64,000 nucleotides of DNA, from assembly GCA_028583605.1 (NCBI GenBank), contig CM053327.1:7687316-7751315 (forward strand). The letters run 5' to 3'. Of this stretch, positions 37,101 through 50,000 are shown one piece after another. The notes beneath the pieces are model-generated. The model was not told the origin of the DNA. It worked only from the letters and a program-made list of their open reading frames with translations, and did no database searches. How positions within the stretch are numbered: the first letter of the stretch is position 1; each line of letters begins with the position of its first letter. A program made the translations under genes and the position numbers. Source of the DNA: Dastarcus helophoroides. Taxonomy: Eukaryota > Arthropoda > Insecta > Coleoptera > Bothrideridae.

Positions 37101-37410
37101 TTAATTTTGTTTTCACCGTTTTTTGCATTAATAGGCTGGGAATGAAATTTGCGGTGTGGTGGTTTCGACTCGGTACCAGGAGTGCCTCCTTAATATATGG
37201 AATAGAACAGCGTCTGACCAGGCGACAACGGCGAGAATTCGCGATGCTTTAAAAAGGCTGCTCAACATACCAGCGAGTGCCACTATGGAGTACAAAACAC
37301 ACAATGATTGCCTTAAGTATGTCGCTCCATTTATCTAGTGAAATTTACCAAAAATGTTCTGTTTCAGGGCTTCAAAAACCATAATTCCCAACAATATAAT
37401 AAAGAGCTGA
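34183..37410 (+). CDS. EIF4E2: eIF4E-homologous protein 4EHP (eIF4E2), five exons
   Basis: Exons 34183-34202, 34260-34605, 34663-34740, 37135-37316 and 37368-37410 give 222 residues. 4EHP binds mRNA caps without recruiting eIF4G and represses translation with partners such as GIGYF. The start MSNKYEALKHHVD matches the vertebrate MNNKFDALK. The core shows YCLWFSKR, VEQWWALYSHIVR, DLHLFKKGIMPMWEDPANK (cap-binding tryptophan), GGKWVIRLRK, WENLCLAMLGEQFM, EICGVVVSTRYQ, and NRTASDQATTARIRDAL. Exon 5 is short (KASKTIIPNNIIKS). Reading on without the last splice would instead end in YVAPFI at 37338. The C-terminus is shorter than in vertebrates. Intron 3 (2.4 kb) holds a large foldback element. Confidence 0.93.
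34741..37134. repeat. eIF4E2 intron 3 repeat content
   Basis: The left part (34780-35300) and right part (36480-37010) are degenerate AAATTTCGA-type AT-rich sequence, in opposite orientations on the two sides. The centre is a foldback element (35357-36494). No exon is recognisable inside. Confidence 0.5.
35357..36494. mobile_element. Foldback element in eIF4E2 intron 3
   Basis: The ends CAGGGTG (35357) and CACCCTG (ending 36494) enclose arms of roughly 400 bp that are inverse copies. For example, GTGCTGATTATTATGATGAT and AAAAGACAATTGAACATCGC on the left match the inverse of TGTCCTTTTGGTAACACC and AATAATCAGC on the right. The centre (about 35775-35910) has several direct copies of an AACTAAAACCAACTGTCAGA unit, and the left end repeats TAGCAAAGTT three times. 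There is no coding capacity. It resembles foldback-type elements with tandem repeats inside the arms. Confidence 0.6.
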
Positions 37411-37496
37411 TTTTAGAAATTGATTTTGTTGATGACATACAGTTGTGATTCCCAGTAACATCGTTTTCTTGTTTAATGTGTTAAACAATTACTGTC

Positions 37497-37502
37497 AATA
37501 AA
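37497..37502 (+). terminator. Poly(A) signal of eIF4E2
   Basis: AATAAA lies 87 bp after the eIF4E2 stop codon, the usual distance for a polyadenylation signal. Confidence 0.55.
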
Positions 37503-38236
37503 TTTTAAACCACATACAATTTGTATTAACCCTTTACTGTGACAAAAAAAGTGTACTTTGTTGCTAACTAGGTTACATACCTCTGGCGATATGTAAGTTT
37601 ACTTTCCTTCTCTATGATACAGCCCTCATGGATACATACACTACATACAAATAACTTTCCTCTTTCAACAAACTCTTATGTAAGTTGTGTGTGATGCATA
37701 ACAGGAGAAATATGTATCCATAATTCTGCATTTGTGAGTTCAAAATTAAAAAGTAATGCATAATAGATAATTGTGGTTAAAACATGAATTAGCAGTTTTT
37801 TATTTGGCACCAGGATTAGGACCTCTGATTTTATCACCACACAGAAATAATGCAATGTACATACCACTAGGGATATGTCAAGATGTTAATACTCAAACTA
37901 GTTTGTAATATTTTTAGTTATAATTCTCTTAATTCTTATTCAAATAAATGTGTATCCCTTCGATAGTTCGTAATTTAAATGTCTTCTATAATCCCTCAGC
38001 ATTTTTTCATAAACAGTTTTTCTCCAAAAATAAATTATAAAGCCCAAAACTGAATTCAAATTCACCCATAAAGAGCCACCATCCAATAAACATAAATGAA
38101 ATAAAGAGACCAACTTCCTAAAAATCTGTAATCACGAGATTAAATCTATTTACATTTGATTAAACTGTGATTTGTGTGCAAAATTTTATTGACTTTTTAT
38201 AAAATTTCTGGTCTGAAAATACCTAACATTTGAACA
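37503..38236. other. Intergenic between eIF4E2 and ZCCHC10 (convergent)
   Basis: AT-rich sequence with no gene recognised. The right part should contain the ZCCHC10 3' untranslated region. Confidence 0.4.
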
Positions 38237-38696
<460 letters not shown>

Positions 38697-39471
38697 TTTT
38701 TATATGTGATTACCTTAAAAATTGGCAAGTTCTAAACAGCAACTTGTGCTTTTTAATTGTTTTTTACTATTAAGCAGATTTTACATTTCCTTCAGTCGGT
38801 AATTAATTCGCTTTGGATTGGAAAGTATCAATAAAACTGCCAAAAATGACGTTGACATAAGGGTAGCGAGGCTCATCGAATGTCGATGTTTTGAAAACAT
38901 CGATGTTATGCAAAAAACATCGATGTTTTGATGACATCGATGTTGATCCAATTCATTTTTTATGTTGTATCTATTTTTGAAAGCACTCTTATGAAAATGA
39001 ATTATTTACACTAGAAAAATGTTTTTTTTTAATTTACTTGGAACTTTTGTCTGTACATTATTATTTAAAATGCGAACTAATAATTCTAATTTTTGAGCGC
39101 TGTCTAGTGGTGAATAGCATTACCATTCTCAGGAAATGAAGCAAAAACTTTTTTAATTCGCTACATAGAGAAAGTTAGATTCGCTAGTATAGTTAAATTA
39201 TTTCTTTCAAACGATCCCTGAAATATAGTCAACACATTAATCATCAAAATGTATTTGCGTGAAGTTAGCATTTTGGTGATTTTGTTATTGTCTATGCTTG
39301 TTAAGCATTTCACTGTCGGTAATGGCAGATTCCGAGTTAAATTTAAATTTTAAATGTCCCGTCTGACGTTTAGAACCGTTTGATGTTTGCTATTTGTATG
39401 ATTGAAAATGTATTGAAAAGTATTTATCCCCATTCAACTCCGACTAAAACGGTATTCATCAGATTATAAAC
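38697..39471. promoter_or_regulatory. Shared upstream region of ZCCHC10 and asp
   Basis: A 775-bp spacer lies between two divergent start codons. It contains a cluster of the palindrome ACATCGATGT and near-copies (about 38882-38943). The core ATCGAT resembles the DREF/BEAF-type TATCGATA element of insect housekeeping promoters. At 39191-39275 there is a fragment matching the long inverted repeat found at 56.7-58.7 kb (CCCTGAAATATAGTCAACAC). Promoter function is inferred from position only. Confidence 0.4.
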
Positions 39472-42400
39472 ATGTTCTTCCAGGTAAAATTTACTGTATT
39501 CCAAATATTCGATAAAATTTATGAGTTTTGTAGATATCGCCCACAAAAAAAATTAAGACGTCTAAGGAAAAGGAATCAGAAAAAGATGAGGAAGTACCTA
39601 GTTTATCTTTAGCACCATTTACAGCAATTCCTAAGTTATGTTTTGAAAATTGTAAGGTTGGCTGCAGAGCTGTGCGAAAATTTTGTATTAAAAACCCGAC
39701 ATCTTTGAATGTAGAGGTAAGAGCTTTTTTGTAAAAAAAATCATTTCTGCCTATAGCACATTATTATTATTGTTTTTATCTATAACTAAGTTATTAAAAT
39801 CGTTTTAAAATATTCCCAATAATTGTTTAAGGTTTTTTCGTTTTAATAAACAATGATAGAAAATCCAACTTTTTAAAATAAAAATAATATTTAATTTATT
39901 TTATTTGAACTGACATAACTTACTTTTAAATAACTTTGTGATGGACTAGTTTGGTAAAATATGTATGTACAAGTACACACAAATTATTGCCAAATTTCTG
40001 AAAAAATATTAATTCTGACATACCACTAAAATAATATTTAAAAGACCCAGCAAATCAAAAGTCACCTCACGACAATACAACAAGGAAATTGGTTAAATGT
40101 TTTGTACACAGAATTAATAGAAAAAATATATAATTGCATAACTCGATCCAATGCTTAGGAATTATTCTCACAATTTCGACTTTCTTGATCAAAGTTCTGA
40201 AAAATTTTGAGAAATCGTAGTTCCAAATTTTGAGTTTTTTTTGAAGTATATCAATTTTTTTCTAAAATTTTGAGTTTAAACATCAAAAATGTAAACAAGA
40301 TTTTCACTATTTATGGACAAGTTAAATAGCAAATTTTTATTTTGCTTCAGATTTGAGAGTTCAAATTTACAGTTTTTCTTTTTAAACGCAAAGTCTGGGC
40401 CTCATTTGAAATATACAAAATATAATTTCAAAATTTTTAGTAACTGATGGTTTAATTTAGTTGAGTATGGTATATTATTTTGCCTCCCGTATTAGTTACA
40501 CTTTTTTCTTCTTTAAGCATGAAGATAATTTGTGTACCCAAATGAGTACACTGGGCTCATATAAATACAAATTAGCGAAAACCCTACTGATTTTACTTGT
40601 TTAGAAAGTAAGACAATAATTTTTTTTATTATCTAATAAGAGATTATTGATTTTATATCTTTCCTTTACATATTTAGTAAAAATAAATGTCTGATAATCA
40701 AAAACGAATTACTGTTTTGAATAATAGTATGCCAGGTGAAATCTGTTTTCTATCAAAACCTCTTGCATGCTACATTTTGTTCTGCTATTTCCTTAACGTA
40801 GATTGGAAAATTTGACTGTAGGGGTTTAAAGAAAAAAGTATAGGGATTAAAATTAGGTCATTAATTTTTTTAATTTTAATCATAGACACCCCTGAAGGGC
40901 AATAATTCAAGTGTACTCAATTGAGTCAGTGGGCCTGAATGGGTTAAAATTCAATTTTTACATAAACTTAGAACTGTTGACTTACTGCTCGACATTTACA
41001 GTTCGACGTTGAATTTTTTTTATAAAGTTGAAATTTGAATGGAAATTTTCATAGACATAGGTAGAATTTTCCTCAGGGAGAGGCAACATTTGTTTTGAAA
41101 AGTTAATCGCTAAAAAAGGGGGCACAATTTGCATTTTGTTCGTATGAGTTATTGAGCATTGAAATAAAAGTCGAAAATTTGGAAACAAACTCGAAATTTT
41201 AATAAAAATTACGGGTTTTTTTCGAAATGTTGAATTTATTTCAAAATTCCTAGTTTATGTCTGTAATTTTAATGTTTTTTCTTTTAAAATTTCCACTTAA
41301 AACATGAAATATAAACCTTATTCCATAAAAATTTTGATTTGGTTTTTCGTGATTTTTAAAATTTCTACTTTTTTCTTGAAATTTCGGATTTAAATTCTAA
41401 ATAAATATCTACATTTTTTTCAAAATTTCGTGTTAAAATTTGGTTTTTTGAAAAAAATACATTTTTTCTTTTTTGGATTAAGGATTTTAACTATAAATCT
41501 CGAGTTTTTCTCAAAATGTTGACCCATGTTCTTAGGAATTTCAGTTTAAACTTGAAAATTATACTCTTTTTAAAATTTAAACGTTGAAATAGTAATTTCA
41601 GGTTTTATTTCGATTTATTATATAAATTGGAAAGTAGGCTTTCTCAGAATTGCATCTTTTTTAATTTTGACCTTCAATTGACAATTGGAAGTCTTGACCG
41701 ATTTTGGGGCGAAACTGAAAGCGCAGCCGAAACTAGTTTTTTTCGACCGAAAATTACCAAAAATACATTTATCATATGAAATTCGAATCAAAATTTTTTG
41801 AATTTAACATGTTTTTATGTGACCTTAGATTTATATCAGCTGCAACTTCCCCGATGAATTAAATGTGACGTTTAATTGGTTGGAATGTTCGCTGAACCCA
41901 AATGAGGAATCAGTTTTGGAACTAACCTGGAACCCACAGTCTGAAGTTGGCCAGCGCTATATTTTGCACGTTACCGATGGCAAGAAGATCCGAAAAGACG
42001 TTCCTGTAGTGTTTAAGGCCGTGGCGCCCAAGGTAAAACTTAATTTTTGTTAGTTTTTAAATACAATATGAAAGCAGTTTTTGTATTTAAATGTACAGAA
42101 AAATTAATAATTCTATGATTCAATCTTAACATCTGAATGTTTTCTTTACAAACCTAGGAGATCAGGGAAACGGTCTTTTCATGCAAATATTGAGCTGCAT
42201 CATTAAGAACACTGCATCAAACATTATTTAAAAAAAAATGATAACACGATATATTAATTAAAACTTGATATTTTCTTTGCATCAGATTAACCCAACAATT
42301 TAGTCGAAAATAAATTATCTAAATCTATTCTAATTTTTGAGTTGCCATATATGTCTGCCAAATTTAAAATTCTAGCATTACATAGTTTTGTTAAAAAAAC

Positions 42401-45400
42401 CTCTGTGGCAGACGCTCGGTGAGTTTAAAATATGTAAAAAATAGAATAAAACAAGCATTTCCTCAACTATCAACTTTGCACTGAGATAAATTGACTGAAA
42501 TAATTTTGTTTTAATCGCGATTTTTATTATATTTTATTTTGTTTTTATTATAGGTCACAAAGGGAAAATCATCTAGACCCGTCGCTATGTTGGTAAAGAA
42601 AACAAAGTCGCCAATAAAATCTCGATGGAAATCGCCCAAGAATAAATCACCCAAAAAAATGCACCATCTGAAAAATGGTACTGTACCAAAGATTTTAGAA
42701 AATGACCTGGAGATATGTGAGAACAAAGAGAATGAAAGTAACAATTTTAGTAGCAATCGCGCTGAGTTATTCAACGCAAAAATCGCTCCAAATGAATTAA
42801 CTTTAAAAAGAGATCGATGCGATACATACTCCATCGATTGCCATCGCCGTGAAACCTACACAGTCCTCGACCCATTATACCCAAAGATCCTCAGCGATGA
42901 ACGTAATAGACTTTTTGGCACTGAACTTAATAATTTAAGCCAGGACAGCTTGGAGATGACTACGCCGATTTCGTCACCGAATAAAACTTTTGAAGAAAGA
43001 TTGGCCGAATTACCTGTTACCCCTATATTGAGTGCAACCGAGTTACAGAGGTTTTCACTTTCAAAAACGGATACGAACAATGAGATCAATAATTTCAAAA
43101 CAAGTTCGCCGTTCCAGAATCAAAGTTCGGAAATCTACGTAAACGGAAATGTAAGCTCTGCAACCTATACTAAAGAAATTAATATAAGTTCAAGCACCTA
43201 CGTCAAAGATGCGAATATTAGTTCGTCTACATATGTTAAAGATATAAATTTAAGTTCTGCTACATATGTGAAAGATTCTTCAACCGTTGATCTGTCTCAG
43301 TTTTCCGATGTTTCTACATATAGAACTAAGACTCCACCTTGTTCGACTAAAGCAGTAAGCGAGTCGACTGCTCGGCGATTACATTCCCTGACTGGTGAAA
43401 ACCTTAGGAATGTTATGGAGGCGAATTTGTGGAGTACTAACTGTCAAAATGAAAACGGCCTTTGCATAAAAGATAATCTCAGTTGCATTAGAGAAGAATC
43501 TTTTTCTAATGCACAGAATGTTTCTACTTCACCTATGAAGAGAAAAAGCAACTCCACCTTTAATTATTCACCTCCAAAGCGAGCGAACTTAGGGCCTCAG
43601 ATAAAGGATTGGTCGAGAAGGGGCGCCCGTCCTAGCATTAGTAAAACAACGTCGGGGCTTTGTCTCAGGAAATTCATGAATTCGAGCAAAGGTAAACCAA
43701 GTTCAACTGCGGTGGTTGCAGCTACCGCTACCGCTACAACACAAAACTTGTGCATTGTTAAAAACCCCTTCATTTTGGCGGCAACGAACCTGGTGGATCC
43801 ATTCATGAACGGGTATTTGTTTTTAAGTTCCGAATGGATCGACGAGCAGGAAACCAACTTCAAGAAATGGTTGAACGTTCTGTTGACGCCCCCAGAAGAG
43901 TTGGAATCGAATGATGTTCACCCGGTAAACGTCGCTAAATTGTGGAAAGAGTGCAAATCGAAAGAAGTAACAACAGCGCCATCTGTCGAGAGTGTCTGCA
44001 GCAAGTATCATACATATTCCAGACTCAATTCCCTGCGACGGAATGCGTTGAATTTGTACAGAAGCCAGGATCTGACCAGCGTTTTGTCAAAGGTCGTATC
44101 AACCGTTGAAACGCAAAAGTTGAGCATAAGAAAAGATAGGGACGTTCACTTAGATTTGGGCTTACAAGCGGAGATAATGTCGCTATTACTCAGTTACAAT
44201 CCGCTATGGTTGCGCATTGGATTAGAAACCATATACAACGAAGTTATTCCTTTACAGTCGAATTCGGACATAACAAGACTGAGCACCTTTCTGAGTGAGC
44301 GATTCTTCAAAGATCCCTACCTACTGAAAAAATATAAAAGCGTCCACAATCCAAAATACGTTGAAGAGCTGAAGAAGTACATGCTCAAGAAGATGCTGCT
44401 CCTGGTGTACTTCCTAGATCAAGCGAAACAACGAAGATTGATAAGCCACGATCCATGTTTGTTTTGCAAAAACGCCCCTGTGAAAGAAAGCCGCGAGATA
44501 TTGATTCGTTTCGCCAAAGAGACCATTGCCGCGGTGGGTGACGTCACGCGTTTCCTAAAGTATCTGGGTTATGTCGTATCTCATCAGCAGACGTATCTCC
44601 ATGAATACGATTACGGAGTGACGTGTCTTGGGGTTGACCTACGTGATGGCGTTCGCTTAACGAAAATTATGGAACTAATATTACTGAGGAACGACTTGAG
44701 TAGTAATTTACGCGTTCCAGCTATATCCAGGCTGCAGAAAATTCACAACATGAAAATCGTTTTTTCCGCGTTAAACGAGGCTGGTTATAAAATACTGTAT
44801 GACATAGAACCCAAGGACATCGTCGATGGCCACAAAGAAAAAACTCTCTCGTTCCTGTGGCAGATAGTTTACAAATTCGAAGCGCCGTTGATGGTTAAGA
44901 GCTCAACTGTCATACAGAGATGGTGGAGGAGTTTACCAATTACTGTTAAGCGCCGACAGTTGCAGAAAACGCGGATGGAGAAAGAAAAGCTTCTTAGGGC
45001 AGTTCTCTTCGTTCAACGAAGATATAGAACGAACAAAATAATGCGATTGGCACTAGATGAGTACAAAAAAACATGGAATGCAGCCGTGGTTATTCAAAGA
45101 AAATTCAGAGCTCTACTGCTGATGAGAAGATGCAGAGAATATTACCTAAGACTTCAAAGCGCAACTCTTTGCATTCAGCAGCGTTTCAGAGCTACCAAAT
45201 TGATGAGACAAGACTATTTCAATTATACAACACTCCGATATTATACCATGATGATTCAGGAGAAGTTCAGAGCCAAGAAACTGATGAAGCTTAATAAAAA
45301 ACACTACGATGAATTGAGGTACGCCGTTGTGACGATTCAAAGGCGTTTCAGGATGCTTAGATGCCGTCAAAACTTTATTGAGCTAAAATGTGCAACTATA

Positions 45401-45636
45401 ACAATTCAGAGGGCTTATCGAGCTGTCAAACTGATGCGCCATGAGCGCTCCAAATACCTCAAATTGAAGGTGGCGGCTATAACAATCCAGAGACGATTCA
45501 GAGCGAATCTCCAAATGAAGCTAGAGCGAAAAAAGTATGAGCAACTACGGAACGCCGCTGTTATTCTTCAACGAAGATACAGAGCCAAAAACTTGATGCA
45601 ACATCAACGTCGATGGTACCTAAAAGTTAGGTTCTC
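39472..45636 (+). CDS. asp: Abnormal spindle (asp/ASPM), truncated by assembly gap
   Basis: Exons 39472-39483, 39534-39716, 41829-42032 and 42554 to the gap join in phase 0 and give about 1160 residues. Asp/ASPM binds microtubule minus ends with calmodulin and focuses spindle poles. The start MFFQISPTKK resembles the N-termini of other Asp proteins. Residues 1-133 form the ASH (ASPM-SPD2-Hydin) domain, with LAPFTAIPKLCFENCKVG. A Ser/Thr-Pro-rich disordered region follows, with putative CDK sites such as SPNK and SPMKRK. The calponin-homology region is about residues 780-912 (DVTRFLKYLGY, LGVDLRDGVRLTKIMELI). From residue about 917 come nine IQ motifs (FVQRRYR, VIQRKFR, TIQRRFR and so on) until the run of N at 45637. 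The C-terminal end is not present to the right of the gap. Confidence 0.93.
39717..41828. repeat. asp intron 2
   Basis: A 2.1 kb intron. The right half (about 40190-41620) is degenerate AAATTTCGA-type repeat sequence in mixed orientation; the left half is AT-rich without recognisable features. Confidence 0.5.
43151..43282 (+). repeat. 33-bp minisatellite coding an 11-residue repeat in asp
   Basis: Four direct units of 33 bp encode VSSATYTKEIN, ISSSTYVKDAN, ISSSTYVKDIN and LSSATYVKDSS within the disordered region of Asp. The units are diverged at the DNA level, so the array is not freshly duplicated. The repeated SSxTYxK unit offers repeated phosphorylation-type sites. Confidence 0.85.
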
Positions 45637-45646
45637 NNNNNNNNNN
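45637..45646. other. Assembly gap (10 N)
   Basis: Ten N bases interrupt the asp reading frame directly after a run of IQ repeats. The true gap size is unknown. The sequence to the right is non-coding AT-rich DNA, so the two sides may not be adjacent in the genome. Confidence 0.99.
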
Positions 45647-47014
45647 CACTATTTCCTAATTTTGAGTTTTTAGCAGTTTCCAAGACTGCCTATTTTTTTA
45701 ATATAAACTATGTTTTGTTTTTCAAAATTTCTTTTTCTCTTAAAATTTTGATTTAAACTTATTGTCTCTAAAATATCGAAAGCTTCAAATTTTCAGAAAT
45801 TTTTATTTTATACGATTTCTTCTTTAATTTCAACATTTCCCAATTTCTCAAATTTTCCAATGTTTTTGATTTCAAGGAAAATTGCAATTTCAACTTCAAT
45901 CGCAAATTTTCAAGGTTTTTCTTGAAATTTGGAATAAACATTAGAATTTTAAACTCAAAATTTTGAGTTTCGAGTTTAGAATTGAACTTTCTTCCATAAA
46001 GGTCCAACCCTTGAGATAAAAGTTTTAAAATTTCAAATTTACATAAAAACATTTACAAATATTTAATTTTTTGTCAAAATTTTGATTTTTTCCTGAATTT
46101 CAAAATTTACATCTTTCTCCCCAAAATTTTGACGACGTACTTACTTAAATGTTTGACCTCTTTTGCTGGAGTTTCATCATATTCATTTGAAGAATTCAAT
46201 TAAATTTTGAATGTTAAAATATTTTAAAATTTCGAGTTTCCGCTTTTGATTTTTCCTTTTGTTAAACTAGATTTTTAACTTAAAACTGAGATGGTTAGAC
46301 TTAATTTGCGATTTGTTAGAAAAAATCTGGCAATACTAACTTATTTAAAACAATTTAATGTCCAAATTTTGATGTTTAAAATTTCAACTTCTGAAAAAAG
46401 TTCGAGTTCAAACTAAAAATTTCGACACAGACCTAAATGTTTGCAGTTCAAATCCGATTTTTTTAGTTTGTGTTTCTCGAAAATGTCACTTTCTCAAAAT
46501 TCAGAGTTCAGATTATTTTGTTTAAAATTATGAGAAATTTTTATTCAATATTTTGATTTATTTTTTGGAAATTTTCTTTTTCAGATTTTTTTTTTTCTAA
46601 AATTGACTTTGCAATCCTATTATTTATTAAATATTTTTATTATTTGATTTTTTCTATTTCTTCTTAAATATTTTTTTCTACAACTTCAAGCTTATTTAAA
46701 ACATAAATTTAATATCAAAATGTTCACTTTAAATTTATAATTCAACTTTTTATTTAAAATTTTGACAGATCTGAAAATGTTCAGTTGAAACTTGATATTC
46801 AGTTACCGTTCAAATTAATTTTGTCATTATAAGCCACAATGCGGTAAAAAAAAAAAGAATAGTGCTCTTTTATTTTTATTCAAATTAAATCATTGGTTCA
46901 ATTCACAAAACAAATACAATTAAAAAACCACCAGCTTAGCTTACCAAAAAATAAACTGTAGAATAATACAATAACATATGGAAATGCAAGTAACGAAAAT
47001 CAAACGGACATATT
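45647..47014. repeat. Degenerate AT-rich field right of the gap
   Basis: AAATTTTGA/AAATTTCGA-type degenerate repeat from 45650 to about 46800, then AT-rich sequence that probably includes the Moca-cyp 3' untranslated region. No ASPM C-terminal exon (more IQ repeats or the ARM-like end) is found. Confidence 0.5.
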
Positions 47015-50000
47015 TTATTTGTAGGACTTTCGGACAGGTGTTCGGCTTCTTGAACTGCTACTAGAGGATGTGCTCCTGTATCGTCTCTTTTTCTTTGATT
47101 TTGAAACAGACCGCGACCTTTTTCTCGTTTTTCTTGGGGGGGTACTAGAGCTACTACTGGAGCTCCTACTAGGACTTTTCTTCCTATTGGAAGCTCTCTT
47201 ATCCAACTCCTGGAGGACTTTATAAGTCTTCAACAGCTTTTCCTTTTCCAAAGCCTCTTTCTTAGCTTTTTTGGCTTTCTCCAACATCTCCGCCTCCTCT
47301 TTCACTTTACGCTGCTTCTCCTGCTTCCAATTTCTTCTTTTCTTCCTCTTTTCTCTTCTTCTCCAGCAACTCTACTTTCTTCCTTATGAGTAAAAGCTTC
47401 TTATACTTCTCCTCGGCATCGTCGAGTTTTTTAATAGATTCCTCCTTTGGCGGTGTTTTCGCCTTTTCTTGTTCTTTGGAAGCAGATCTCGCCTTCTCTC
47501 TACTGGAATGTCTGGAGCGCGACCGCCTTCGAGACCTGGACCTCCGGCGATCGCGGTCTCTGGAACGGGAACGCTTTGGGGATCTGCGGGATCTTCTTTC
47601 GATTCTATCGCGGGGGCGGCGTTCTGATCTACGACTGAAGGGTGACCTCGGTCGGGGTCGGCGGTCGAATCTTCTAGGCTCCACGCGGCGGCGTTCGTAC
47701 TCTTGATTTCGACCTTTAATAAGAAATAGGTTTTTTAAAAGTATGATTGATTTATTATATTATTATAAATAAATTAGGAGAAAACCAGTTACCCTTTTAG
47801 TATTACTTTTTTCTTTTTCCTAGTTTTATCCAAATTTTGAGAAAAGTGTCCAAATTTAGAGCAGAAAAAAGTTTCAGAAAGCGAAATGGAGTTTGTTATA
47901 ATTTCAACAAAGAAAAGGGATTTTATTAATAAAGATTTCTTAAAACTTCACCCTATCTTAAAACGACTTTTTCTTAAAATTTAAAGATATCGATTGCACA
48001 CTTCTTATACGGTAACGCACACTACTGGCGCATGGACTCAGCGCGGACTTAAGAATTCCTCAAAAGAACCTGCACTGATGGCGCTACACTGCTCTCCACT
48101 CTATCTGTGCTAACCTTTAAAAGTTAATCAAAACTTCGAAAAAGCTAATGGAATTTATTAACTATTAAAAAAATTACTTACCGTTTCTATAAACACGACC
48201 ATTGCCTTGATTTTCGGGCTTCTCAATTTCAAATTTGTTTCTGCCCCTCTTCTCTTCCTTTGCGTTTTCTACTAGAGACATTCGTTGCTTTTCAACTTCA
48301 AATCCGAACGGTTTAGGCGGCACTTCAATCTGATTGGCCTTTTTATCAAAACTGTTTAATTCTCGTGTGGGTGAATCCGCTCCAGATTTCACTGGAACAC
48401 CCAGCGCTTTGGCTAAAAATTCCGAGCGCTCATTCACCACGACGTCGTCGTTACCATCCTCAATTTTCGTTTCTTCTTTTTTCTTCTCCTGCTTTTCCGC
48501 GTGCGAGGATGATATGGCCGATAGAGGGTACTGTACCAAGCTGGCGACCTGCTTCCGGGGCGCCTCATTCTCATCCTCCGATTGGTCCTCGTAATCTAGG
48601 GCGTTATAATCGACTTTTCCGCGCTTTTTCTCCGGCGTATAAGTGCTCCTTTCTCTGGGGTGTTCCTTTCTGTTCACTTTTTCATCTGCGGCTTTAGATT
48701 CCTCGCGTTTTTTCCTATCAGCTTCGTGTTTTTCAAAATCTGACAGTTTGATAACTCTCGACTCCTCTTTCTTCCAGTGTAATGGAGTCCCACTTCTTGA
48801 TCTGCTCCTTGATGGTGTCCTGTAACGCTGCAAGAAAGATCGAAATTTGTATGCTTAACTAAAATTTTCGACTTTATCAAAATTTCCAGTTTACAAATTA
48901 CTTGTTTTTTCATTTTTACACAAAAATTTCGCCTTCGGTCAAAATTTCCATTTTTCCTAGAAATTTCGGTTTTTGGACCAACATTTCAAGAAATTGTTAA
49001 CTCAAAATTTCGACTCTTTTTCTCCAAATCCCGAATTTAGACTCCAGATATTTAAATTTTTTTCTTGAAATTCCCAATTTTAATTAATATATGTCAGCTC
49101 AATTTTAGCTGAATGTCTTTATTGACATTTAAATTTTCTTTTCTCCAAATACCGTATTTAATCTTGAATTTTGAATTTTTTTTCAAAAATTTCTATTGCG
49201 ACATTTTTTTTATAACTCACTCACTTTTCGATTTGATTTTCTGGAAATTTCAACTTCCTCCCAAAATTGGGTTTTTTCTCAAAATTTATTTTTTTAAATT
49301 ATGAATTTATATTCAACACTAGCTGATATTCGGGTCTTCGTCCGCGTCAAAGAGAAAGAATTCTTGGGTCACCTTTTTGGAAATTCCGCCTTTTTTTGAA
49401 GAATTCGAATTTTACTGAGAATGTAGAGTTCTGTATTTTGAAAATTTCGACATTTTAAAATATCAACTTTTTTCGAAGGTTTTACATTTTTTTGAATATT
49501 CCAACTTTAAAACAATGATTTTTGGGTATATTTTGATTTTCTTTTTTGGAAACTTTTTATAATTTCTGTTTTTGTTAAAAAATTTCTTTTCTGAAAATTT
49601 GCTTTTTAATAGTTTAATTTTTTTTATTTTGGCTTTATTTCGGAGTTTTAAATTTTTTTCAGCTTTTATCACATTTTGACCCTATTTTTGAAAATTTTCA
49701 CCTTTTTTCAAAATTCCCATCTTGTTATTGAAAATTTTTGCAACGTTTTTTAAAATTTTGACTCGAAATTTCAACTCTCTTAAACATTTTTACAAAATAT
49801 TTTCGTTCTAAATTCGACTTTTTTTTTCAAAATTTTGTCCTTTCCTCGTTTACACTTTCTGAAAATATCGATTTTCATTACATTTTAAAAATTTCGAATT
49901 TCTAGTTTTCCATTTTTTTATAATTTTCACTTTTTGCAAATTTTAATTTAACTGGTAAATTTTAACTTTTTTACAGTTTTTATTCTCTTTAAGATTTTGA

